Source: Alsobacter soli (GTDB lineage: Bacteria; Pseudomonadota; Alphaproteobacteria; Rhizobiales; Beijerinckiaceae). Taken from it: a stretch of DNA of 64,000 nt. The stretch is taken from assembly GCF_003004785.1 (NCBI RefSeq), contig NZ_PVZS01000021.1:23555-87554 (forward strand), in the 5' to 3' direction. Both the position numbers and the translations under genes were made by a program. Below, piece by piece: positions 12,388 through 19,978 of the stretch (within the stretch, counting starts at the first letter, position 1; each line of letters opens with the position of its first letter). The notes beneath the pieces were generated by a model. That model saw only the letters and a program-made list of their open reading frames with translations. It did not search any database and was not told the origin of the DNA.

Positions 12388-13919
12388 TGCAGTCAATGGG
12401 ACGCCTGGTCGCGTTTCGAGCGGACGCGTCCCCTGAAATCGGCGCTGGACACGTGATGCGATGTCTCACGCTCGCCCAAGCGCTTCAGGCCTATGGAGTT
12501 GCTTGCGTCCTTCTCGGAGCTCCATCCACGGCGACCTGGAGGCGCGAAATCGAATCCCGTGGCGTCGCTTTCGTTTCGTTGCGGCTTGAGGCAGGCGCTC
12601 TGAATGTGGAGCGTGAGCCGAGCCATAGCGGTTGGGCTTCTTGGGGGCAGGAAGCGGATGCTGCGGCTACCGCGGCAGCGCTCCCCCGGGATCCTGACTG
12701 GCTCATTGTTGATCACTATGCGCTCGATGCCCGATGGGAGCGGCTGCTGCGCCCCCATGCACCACGCATTGCCGCTCTCGACGACTTGGCCAATCGGTCC
12801 CATGACGCCGATCTGTTGCTCGACCAAAATTTGCAAACGGCCGGCCGTTACGAGGGGTTGCTTATGTCGCAGGCCAGGCGACTGCTGGGTCCTCGTTACG
12901 CGTTGATACGGCCAGCGTTCGCGCAGGCTCGGCGAGGCGCGACGCTTCGGGGTCCCCAACTGCGGCGTATCCATGTTTTCATGGGCGGCGGCGACGTCGG
13001 CGCGCCAACGCTGGCGGCCATCGAAGCTGTTTCCGGACCTGCGCTGCGCGACGCCGCGCTCGACGTGGTGATCGGCGCAGCGAACCGAGGCCAAGAAGCC
13101 ATTGCGCGTGCGTTGAGTGGCCGAGACAACGCGCGCCTTCACGTCGACACACCCGACATGGCCAGACTCATGGCGGACGCGGATCTCGGAATTGGCGCGG
13201 GCGGGGGCGCTGCACTGGAACGCTGCGTCGTGGGATTGCCGAGCGTGACCGCGCCCCTCGCACCCAACCAAGAGCCCGGACTGCGAGCCTTGGAAGCTCA
13301 AGGCGCGACCCTGGTCGCTCCCTCCGCCTCGGCCGCCGACCTGGGTTCGGCCGTCGAGGCGCTGGCATGTTCATCCGATCGGCGGCGCCGGATGGAGGAA
13401 GCAGCTCTATCCGTAACAGACGGGCACGGCGCCGACCGAGTCGCAGCGGCGCTCATGGCCGAGGCGGCCGGCGTCACCGTGCGCCTCGCCCGTCCGAACG
13501 ACGCTGCCCTTCTTTTGCGGTGGAGGAACGAGCCGAGCGTTCGCGCGCTGTCCTTTTCGCAGGATGAAATCACGGAGGAGAGCCACCTGGCCTGGTTCTC
13601 GCGGGCCCTTGCCGACCCTTCAGCTGTCGTCCTGATCGGCTTGGTTGCAGGACGGCCCTGCGGCACGGTGCGCTGGAGCGTGAACGGGGACGTCGCCACC
13701 GCATCAATTACCGTCGCTCCTGAAACGCAGGGCGTTGGTTTGGGCTCAAGGCTGCTGGAAGCCGCACGGCTCGATCCAGCGCTGCCTGGGCAAGCGCAGC
13801 TCCTGCATGCATGGGTGAAGCCCGAGAACCAGCCTTCGCGCCGGCTCTTCGAAACCGCCGGATATGCGCCCGTTTCAGAAGAACCCGATAGAGTGCTATA
13901 TGCGAGACCGCGCGCCTAA
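12387..13919 (+). CDS. pseG: Fusion of UDP-sugar hydrolase PseG with a PseH-like GNAT N-acetyltransferase
   Basis: 510 residues. Residues 1 to about 340 match PseG, a GT-B-fold hydrolase that removes UDP from 2,4-diacetamido-trideoxy-altropyranose: FRADASPEIGAGHVMRCLTL, WLIVDHYALD, and the nucleotide-binding LGIGAGGGAALERC. From about residue 360 a GNAT domain follows: VRLARPNDAALLLRWRNEP, then TQGVGLGSRLLEAA (the acetyl-CoA loop) and ENQPSRRLFETAGY. PseH normally acetylates C4 one step before PseG, so the fusion joins consecutive enzymes. Start: an ATG at 12387 overlaps the preceding TGA (TGATG). No other pseH is present in the window. Confidence 0.9.
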   Translation: MQSMGRLVAFRADASPEIGAGHVMRCLTLAQALQAYGVACVLLGAPSTATWRREIESRGVAFVSLRLEAGALNVEREPSHSGWASWGQEADAAATAAALPRDPDWLIVDHYALDARWERLLRPHAPRIAALDDLANRSHDADLLLDQNLQTAGRYEGLLMSQARRLLGPRYALIRPAFAQARRGATLRGPQLRRIHVFMGGGDVGAPTLAAIEAVSGPALRDAALDVVIGAANRGQEAIARALSGRDNARLHVDTPDMARLMADADLGIGAGGGAALERCVVGLPSVTAPLAPNQEPGLRALEAQGATLVAPSASAADLGSAVEALACSSDRRRRMEEAALSVTDGHGADRVAAALMAEAAGVTVRLARPNDAALLLRWRNEPSVRALSFSQDEITEESHLAWFSRALADPSAVVLIGLVAGRPCGTVRWSVNGDVATASITVAPETQGVGLGSRLLEAARLDPALPGQAQLLHAWVKPENQPSRRLFETAGYAPVSEEPDRVLYARPRA

Positions 13920-13943
13920 GGGCGCCAAGCGAGGCCCCCACCG

Positions 13944-14990
13944 ATGTTCATGATCGACCAACGGCCCATTGGCTGCGAGCATGCCCCATTCGTGATCGCC
14001 GAAATGTCGGGTAATCACAATCATTCGCTGGATCGTGCGATCGCTATCGTGGAGGCGGCGGCGAAGGCCGGCGCGCATGCGCTCAAGCTGCAGACCTATA
14101 CGGCCGATACGATGACGATCGACGCCCATCGCGGGGAATTCACCATCAAGGATGACAAGAGCCTCTGGGCGGGGCGGAATTTGTACGACCTCTACAAGGA
14201 GGCTCATACGCCTTGGGAATGGCATGCCCCCATCATGGAGCGAGCCCGCTTGCTCGGAATGGCGGTGTTCTCCACCCCCTTCGACGAGAGCGCAGTCGAC
14301 TTCCTGGAGACGCTGGACGTCCCCGCCTACAAGATCGCATCCTTTGAGAACAGCCACATCCCGCTCATCCGCAAGGTCGCGGCTACCGGCAAGCCGCTGA
14401 TCATGTCCACCGGCATGGCGAGCATCGCCGAGTTGGACGAAGCCGTGCGCGCAGCCCGGGAGGCGGGGTGCCGCGACCTGGTGCTGCTGAAGTGCACGAG
14501 CACCTACCCGGCAACGCCGGAGAACACGAACCTGGCCACGATCCCGCACTTGCGAGATCTTTTCGGCTGCCAGGTGGGCCTGTCCGACCACACTATGGGC
14601 GTGGGAGCGTCGGTGGCTGCCGTGGCCCTCGGCGCCACTGTCATCGAGAAGCACTTCACTTTGTCGCGGGCGGACGGCGGCGTGGATTCCGCTTTCTCTC
14701 TTGAGCCGCATGAACTCGCGGCGCTGGTGGTCGAGACGGGGCGCGCCCATGCGGCCATGGGGCGGATCACCTATGGTCCGACGGAAGCGGAGAAGGCTTC
14801 GCTGGTGTTCCGCCGCTCGCTTTATGTCGTTAAGGACATGGCCGCCGGCGAAGCGCTGTCGCCCGAGAACGTCCGCGCTATCCGGCCGGGCCTTGGATTG
14901 CCCCCCAAGGAGCTGGACCGGGTGCTCGGGCTACACGTGAAGGCGCCGGTGGTGCGGGGCACGCCTCTGCGCTGGGACCTGATCGGATGA
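13944..14990 (+). CDS. pseI: Pseudaminic acid synthase
   Basis: 348 residues, the normal size for NeuB/PseI. The TIM barrel has FVIAEMSGNHNHSLDRA near the N-terminus, AHALKLQTYTADTMT, FSTPFDESAVDFLE and KCTSTYPA. The C-terminal antifreeze-like SAF domain starts near SLYVVKDMAAGEALSPENVR. It condenses 2,4-diacetamido-trideoxy-altrose with phosphoenolpyruvate to give pseudaminic acid. GAGG lies 9 bases before the ATG. AEMSGNHN is the form seen in PseI rather than in sialic acid synthases. It overlaps the ABC transporter gene by ATGA. Confidence 0.95.
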   Translation: MFMIDQRPIGCEHAPFVIAEMSGNHNHSLDRAIAIVEAAAKAGAHALKLQTYTADTMTIDAHRGEFTIKDDKSLWAGRNLYDLYKEAHTPWEWHAPIMERARLLGMAVFSTPFDESAVDFLETLDVPAYKIASFENSHIPLIRKVAATGKPLIMSTGMASIAELDEAVRAAREAGCRDLVLLKCTSTYPATPENTNLATIPHLRDLFGCQVGLSDHTMGVGASVAAVALGATVIEKHFTLSRADGGVDSAFSLEPHELAALVVETGRAHAAMGRITYGPTEAEKASLVFRRSLYVVKDMAAGEALSPENVRAIRPGLGLPPKELDRVLGLHVKAPVVRGTPLRWDLIG

Positions 14991-16747
14991 AGGGCCTGAC
15001 CGGCCAGATCCTCCGATGCCTCGACCAGGCTGGCCGGCGACAGTTCGGCGTCCTGCTTGGCCTTTCCATCCTCACAGCCCTGGCGGAACTCGCCGGGGTC
15101 GGATCAATCATGCCATTTCTGACCGTGCTCACGCTGCCGGAAGGCGCCGCAGTCAGCGCGCCGCTCGCGCGCCTGCAGACGATGCTCGGCTTGACCCAGT
15201 GGCGCGAATTCGTGCTCGCGCTCGGGGCGATGGCGTTCGGGGTGTTCATCGTCACGAATGCACTGAACGTGGCGCTCGCATTCGCAACGCAGCGATTCAC
15301 CTGGGGCCAGGGCCAACGTCTGGCCGAACGCCTCTTCGAAGGCTGGCTAGGGCAGTCCTGGCTCTCATTCGCGGGAAGGCACAACGCAGAGCGCCTCAAT
15401 CTGCTCTTTGCCGAGACGATCCGGGTCGTTTCGAGCGTCTACATTCCCCTTGTCACAATCCTGGCGAGAAGCCTCGCCGCATCGATGATCATCGGGCTCC
15501 TTGTGGCCGTCGACCCCAGCATCGCCCTGCTGTCAGGCGCCACGGCAATGACGGCCTACGCGCTGCTCTACTTGGCGCTCCACCGCCGGATCGGCGCCTG
15601 GAGCAGAGAGGCCCTGGCCGCTCGGGAGCAGGCGCAAAGGGCCGCGGTGGAGGCGCTCGGAGGCTTTAAGGCGCTGCTACTTTGTGGTGGAGAAGCCGAC
15701 GCGGCCGCCCGCTTCCGAGCCCCCTCCCGCCGCATAGCGGCGCTGGAGGCCCGCAATCAAATGGCAGCCATCGTGCCCCGCTACCTGCTCGAGACAGTTG
15801 GATTCGGATCATTGTTCCTCGTGGTCCTGGCCAAGCTCTTCAGCGGGGCTCCGGTGGCGCAGGTGCTTCCGCTCGTCGGAGCCTACGCCTTCGCTGCGGC
15901 GCGGCTGCTACCGGCGCTGCAGCAGGCATTCGCCGCGTCCGCTCAGTTGCGCGCCGGCCGGCACTCCCTCCATCTGCTAGCGCGGGAACTCGAGACCGTC
16001 GGCGACCACCCGCTCAGCCAGAAGCCGTCGCTCTGGCCCGGGCCTGGCCGGATTGCGGCCAGCGGCGTTTGTTTCCGGTATCCTGGGGCAACCGAACACG
16101 CGGTTCGAGACCTCGACCTGACTATTGATCCGGGCGACTGCGTCGCGATCATCGGGCGGAGCGGGGCCGGAAAGAGTACGGCTCTCGACCTGTTGACCGG
16201 CCTGATCACACCCGGGGGCGGGACGATTAGAGTTGACGGGCGACCGCTCGACGACCTTGCGACCCGTCGGAGCTGGATGGGCACCATCGGGTATGTAGCC
16301 CAGGAGACGTTCCTGATCGATGAGACGATCGCCCGAAACATTGGGCTTGGCGCGCCAGATGCTTCCGAGACCTCCATCGAGACCGCCGCCCAACAGGCGC
16401 GCATCGCGGACTGGATTGAGTCTCGCCCCGGCGGATATGACGCGCTGGTCGGCGAACGGGGGGTCGGAATGTCGGGAGGCCAGAGGCAAAGGATCGGCTT
16501 GGCGCGGGCGCTCGTACGTCAACCGCGCCTTCTCGTTCTGGACGAGCCGACGAGCGCACTCGACGAGGCGACCGAGGCCGAGGTCTCCCAGACGCTCTGC
16601 TCGCTCAAAGGCCGGATCACGATGCTAATTGTGACGCACAGGCCCGCCCTGCTCGAGTTGGCGGATCGCATTTATGAGCTGGAGGGTGGAAGGCTCGTTG
16701 AGCGCTCCAGCAGAAAGGCTTCACCGAACCTGACGGCGGCCTCATGA
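14987..16747 (+). CDS. ABC exporter, fused permease and ATPase (lipid-linked glycan flippase type)
   Basis: 586 residues. The first ~340 form a six-helix exporter domain, and the rest is a complete nucleotide-binding domain: Walker A GRSGAGKST near residue 388, signature MSGGQRQRIGLARAL near 494, Walker B LLVLDEPTSALDEAT near 516 and the switch histidine in LIVTHRP. The domain order and length fit PglK/MsbA-type homodimers that flip lipid-linked oligosaccharides from cytoplasm to periplasm. Overlaps of 4 bases with pseI upstream and the next gene downstream tie it to the glycan operon. The cargo is inferred from context. Confidence 0.85.
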   Translation: MKGLTGQILRCLDQAGRRQFGVLLGLSILTALAELAGVGSIMPFLTVLTLPEGAAVSAPLARLQTMLGLTQWREFVLALGAMAFGVFIVTNALNVALAFATQRFTWGQGQRLAERLFEGWLGQSWLSFAGRHNAERLNLLFAETIRVVSSVYIPLVTILARSLAASMIIGLLVAVDPSIALLSGATAMTAYALLYLALHRRIGAWSREALAAREQAQRAAVEALGGFKALLLCGGEADAAARFRAPSRRIAALEARNQMAAIVPRYLLETVGFGSLFLVVLAKLFSGAPVAQVLPLVGAYAFAAARLLPALQQAFAASAQLRAGRHSLHLLARELETVGDHPLSQKPSLWPGPGRIAASGVCFRYPGATEHAVRDLDLTIDPGDCVAIIGRSGAGKSTALDLLTGLITPGGGTIRVDGRPLDDLATRRSWMGTIGYVAQETFLIDETIARNIGLGAPDASETSIETAAQQARIADWIESRPGGYDALVGERGVGMSGGQRQRIGLARALVRQPRLLVLDEPTSALDEATEAEVSQTLCSLKGRITMLIVTHRPALLELADRIYELEGGRLVERSSRKASPNLTAAS

Positions 16748-17673
16748 AGGGCGACGTCGCGCTCGCCTTGCAGCCGCTACACCTCGCTCAAGCGATCTGC
16801 GAGATCGATCCGGCCCGTGGCGGCGTCATCATCCTGCGCGGGGCCCAGCATCTGGCCCCCGCCCTCGCCTGCCGACGCGACATCACCGTGGCGCCAATTG
16901 AAGACCGCCATCGCGTTCTCCGAATGCTCAAGGCGTGCCACGACCCCTTCACGGCGATCCACGCCACTCCCTGGAACCGGACGGCCCTCCGGCTCGAGCG
17001 CGCGGCGCTGGCCTCCGGCGGCAAGGTGACCCTGGTCGAGGACGGGATTGGCTGCTATCGCAAGGCGGGATCCTGGACCGCAGAAGGTCTCCTCCGCCGC
17101 GCTGTTCACAGGGTGGTGGATGGCGGTCGCTATGCGCCCCATGTCGCCATGCGAACCCAAGAGCGCAACGTGCGGCTTGTCAGCCTGTGGCCAGAGATGG
17201 CCGCAGCTTCGCCCCGACCCGAGCCGCTTGACCCTAGACCGTTCCAAGCCGTTCTGCCGGAACTGTCAAAGCCGTTGGCCGCACTGGCTGTATATCGTGG
17301 CCTTCCCGTCTATTTCGACACCAATGACGTGGATAGCGGCTGGCTGACGCTTGAACAAAAGCTCGCCATTCTGAAAGACATCCTCCCGCGCCAACGCATG
17401 GTGTACTTTCGGCATCCCTACCAGCGCGACAGCCTCGCGGAGCACTTCGACAACTTGATCGATTTGACGGATCAAGCCAAAGGCTGGAACGAAATGGCTG
17501 CCTATGTGATCGGGGCCGAACGCATGTATTCCACGTTTTCAAGCGCCGCCTTGGGACTGCGCCGGATGTTCGGAGTTTCGATCGCCCATACCACGCTGCA
17601 TGCTCAATTTCTGGAACGCACCGGGGCGGCCGGATACGAGATAGGGCCTGACATCGCCCGCGTGATCGCGTGA
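16744..17673 (+). CDS. Putative nonulosonate transferase with bacterial sialyltransferase motifs
   Basis: 309 residues with no family I can name with certainty. Three short motifs stand out in order: LVEDGIGCY with Glu99-Asp100-Gly101, YFRHPYQRD with His224-Pro225, and YSTFSSAAL with Ser266-Ser267. Bacterial sialyltransferases (GT38, GT52, GT80 groups) share the sequence (D/E)(D/E)G, then HP, then S(S/T), which hold the acid-base residue and bind CMP. The gene sits directly after pseI and the flippase and overlaps the latter by ATGA. The simplest reading is a transferase that moves Pse from its CMP form to a glycan. It could instead be a polysialyltransferase-like capsule enzyme. Confidence 0.65.
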   Translation: MKGDVALALQPLHLAQAICEIDPARGGVIILRGAQHLAPALACRRDITVAPIEDRHRVLRMLKACHDPFTAIHATPWNRTALRLERAALASGGKVTLVEDGIGCYRKAGSWTAEGLLRRAVHRVVDGGRYAPHVAMRTQERNVRLVSLWPEMAAASPRPEPLDPRPFQAVLPELSKPLAALAVYRGLPVYFDTNDVDSGWLTLEQKLAILKDILPRQRMVYFRHPYQRDSLAEHFDNLIDLTDQAKGWNEMAAYVIGAERMYSTFSSAALGLRRMFGVSIAHTTLHAQFLERTGAAGYEIGPDIARVIA

Positions 17674-17742
17674 AGGCGATAATCGGGGTCGAATATCCTT
17701 CAAGTAAGACCGCGGTTTATACCTGATCAGACCGAGATTGAG

Positions 17743-18771
17743 ATGAGGATCCTGCTTCCCACGCTCTACGACACGGTGGGAGGCTCGACAAAGGTGCTCC
17801 TCGCCGCCGCGGGCGCTCTGGCGACCAAGCACGAGGTAATCGTTCGCGCCCCCCTTGCCGAGGCGAGCTCCCGGCACGGCCTCGCTTTTCCCGCTAGCGT
17901 ATCCGGCGCTGCGGCGAAGGCGGCGGCGGCTCCGATTCTGGCTCGCGCCGCGTTTCAGGAAGCCAGTTGGCTATCGGGACGCCGCCCGGATCTCATCCAC
18001 GTTCACGATGAGATCGCGCTCTATGTCTATGGCCTGTTGGCCAAGCGCTTCAGGATCCCGGTGATCTGGCATGTCCACATGCGCGAGGGCTCTGGCCTGA
18101 CGCGCTATGTCCGTGAGGCCCTAGCTTCGGCCAAGATCTTCATTTCCGAGTTTTCGGTCCAGCCGGAGCAGACTCTCCCGCACACCGTCATCCGCAACCC
18201 GGTCCAAATCCCGGTGCTTCGCGCTATCCCACGCGACGATGGAGCCCTGCGCCTCGCCGTTGTGGGGTCGCTTTCCCGGCGGAAGAACCAAGCTCTCGCG
18301 ATTGATACGGCCCGGGTGCTGCGGGATTCTGGCCTGTCAGTCAGGCTCACCCTTTATGGCGAGCAGGTCGAAGCGGCCTACGCCGGCGCCCTGCGCAGGC
18401 TGATTGACGAGACCGGGCTCGGTGACATGGTTCGGCTCGCAGGGCATAAGCAGGTCGGGGAGGCCCTGGCTGAGACGGATGTGCTGCTGGCGCCCTCGCG
18501 CTATGAAAACCAGCCCCTGGCCGTGTTGGAAGCGCTTGGTGCCGGCATACCGGTCGTAGCCTCTGACATTCCCGCCCATCGCGAAATCAGCAGCATCCTT
18601 AACACGAAAGCTCTCGCCGTCGCGGGGCCAGGTCCTGAGGTCTTCGCCAGCCGAGTGCGCTCGATCCGCGCTGACCCGGGCAGCCCTGACTTGATCGCAA
18701 GGGTTTTCGGACAGCAGCGGTTCGCGCGGGAGCTTCTCGCGTTCGTGGACCAACTCGATCGCAAGCGCTAA
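17743..18771 (+). CDS. Glycosyltransferase family 4
   Basis: 342 residues with a GT-B fold. The N-terminus has LPTLYDTVGGSTKVLL, then LIHVHDEIALYVYG. The donor-binding C-terminal half has LAVVGSLSRRKNQALAI, VRLAGHKQVGEALAETDVLL and the signature PSRYENQPLAVLEALGAGIPVVAS, with the Glu-x7-Glu pair typical of retaining GT4 enzymes. It likely adds one sugar to the lipid-linked glycan at the inner membrane. A 69-base gap precedes it, the longest in this part of the operon, with no clear promoter. Confidence 0.85.
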   Translation: MRILLPTLYDTVGGSTKVLLAAAGALATKHEVIVRAPLAEASSRHGLAFPASVSGAAAKAAAAPILARAAFQEASWLSGRRPDLIHVHDEIALYVYGLLAKRFRIPVIWHVHMREGSGLTRYVREALASAKIFISEFSVQPEQTLPHTVIRNPVQIPVLRAIPRDDGALRLAVVGSLSRRKNQALAIDTARVLRDSGLSVRLTLYGEQVEAAYAGALRRLIDETGLGDMVRLAGHKQVGEALAETDVLLAPSRYENQPLAVLEALGAGIPVVASDIPAHREISSILNTKALAVAGPGPEVFASRVRSIRADPGSPDLIARVFGQQRFARELLAFVDQLDRKR

Positions 18772-18776
18772 CTCGT

Positions 18777-19925
18777 ATGAAGCAACGCCCCCTTATCCAG
18801 CACGTCATTTCCAGCCTGCATGTAGGCGGCGCAGAGCGCATGCTGGTGAAGCTTTGTGGCGCCACGCGCGAGCGCTTCCGCCATCACATCGTGACGCTCA
18901 TTGCAGGGGGCGCCCTGGCCGATGACGCCCGCGCCGCCGGCGCAAAAGTGGAAGAATTGGGGGGCACACGCTCCTGGCGGACACTCTCTACCCTCTCTGA
19001 CCTGAAGAGCAGCGTGGTTCGCGCAAGATCCTCGGTCGTCCTAAGCTGGATGTACCACGCCAACATACTTTCAACCTTGGCGCTCGCGGGCATGCGGGAG
19101 CGTCCTCCCCTGCTATGGAATATCCGGCATACGCCGTCGCGGCTGAGGGATGAAACCCTGCTCACCGGAGCCGCGCTCTTGGCGGGCATTCCACTGCAGC
19201 GATCGGCCGCGCGCATCATCTACAACGCAGAGCGGTCGGCGGAGTGGCACGAGCGGATCGGCTTTGACGCGTCTCGGCGGGTGTTCATTCCTAACGGCTT
19301 CGACCTGCATCTCTTTCAGCCGGACGCGCAGGCACGTGTCCGGTTCCGAGCCGAGCACGGGATACCCCCTGACGCCCCACTGCTCGGGCGCGTGGCGCGT
19401 TCGCATCCCATGAAGGATGACGCTACTCTGTTGGCCGCCTTCGCTCGCGTCAGGCAGGCTTATCCGGAAGCCCGTCTCGTCCTGGTCGGCCAGGGGATGG
19501 ACACCGAGAACGAGGAGTTGACCGCCGCGGCTGCCATGGCAGGCGTCGCGGACGCCATACTCCTGCTCGGACGGCGTGCCGATGTCCATCGCATTACGCC
19601 AGCCTTCGATGTCGCGCTCTCCAGTTCATCTCGTGGAGAGGCCTTCCCCAACGTCGTGGGCGAAGCGATGGCCTGTGGCGTGCCCATGGTGACCACTGAT
19701 GTGGGCGACGCCGCCGCCATCCTGGACGACCCGGAACGCGTTGCTCCGCCCGGGAACGCGGAGCTGCTGGCCGTCGCGGTGGCGCGGCTGCTTGACGCAG
19801 GACCGGAGGCCCGAGCCCGGATCGGCAAGAGGGACCGCGACCTTGCCTCCATTCGCTATTCCTTGGAGGCCGTCGCTGAGCGCTATATGGCACTCTGGAA
19901 CGAAGTCGTCCTTGCCCCCCATTGA
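18777..19925 (+). CDS. Glycosyltransferase family 4
   Basis: 382 residues. It begins QHVISSLHVGGAERMLVKL, the glycine loop found in many GT4 enzymes, and has FIPNGFDLHLF, LGRVARSHPMKDDATLL, LVLVGQGMD and SSSRGEAFPNVVGEAMACGVPMVTTDVGD, where the paired glutamates bind the sugar nucleotide. The first ATG is 5 bases after the previous stop, so it is part of the same unit. It likely extends the same glycan. Donor sugar unknown. Confidence 0.88.
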   Translation: MKQRPLIQHVISSLHVGGAERMLVKLCGATRERFRHHIVTLIAGGALADDARAAGAKVEELGGTRSWRTLSTLSDLKSSVVRARSSVVLSWMYHANILSTLALAGMRERPPLLWNIRHTPSRLRDETLLTGAALLAGIPLQRSAARIIYNAERSAEWHERIGFDASRRVFIPNGFDLHLFQPDAQARVRFRAEHGIPPDAPLLGRVARSHPMKDDATLLAAFARVRQAYPEARLVLVGQGMDTENEELTAAAAMAGVADAILLLGRRADVHRITPAFDVALSSSSRGEAFPNVVGEAMACGVPMVTTDVGDAAAILDDPERVAPPGNAELLAVAVARLLDAGPEARARIGKRDRDLASIRYSLEAVAERYMALWNEVVLAPH

Positions 19926-19978
19926 CTTGGACCAGCCCTACCCTTTGCCTGGCCTGGTTCATCATCTAGAAGTCAGGA

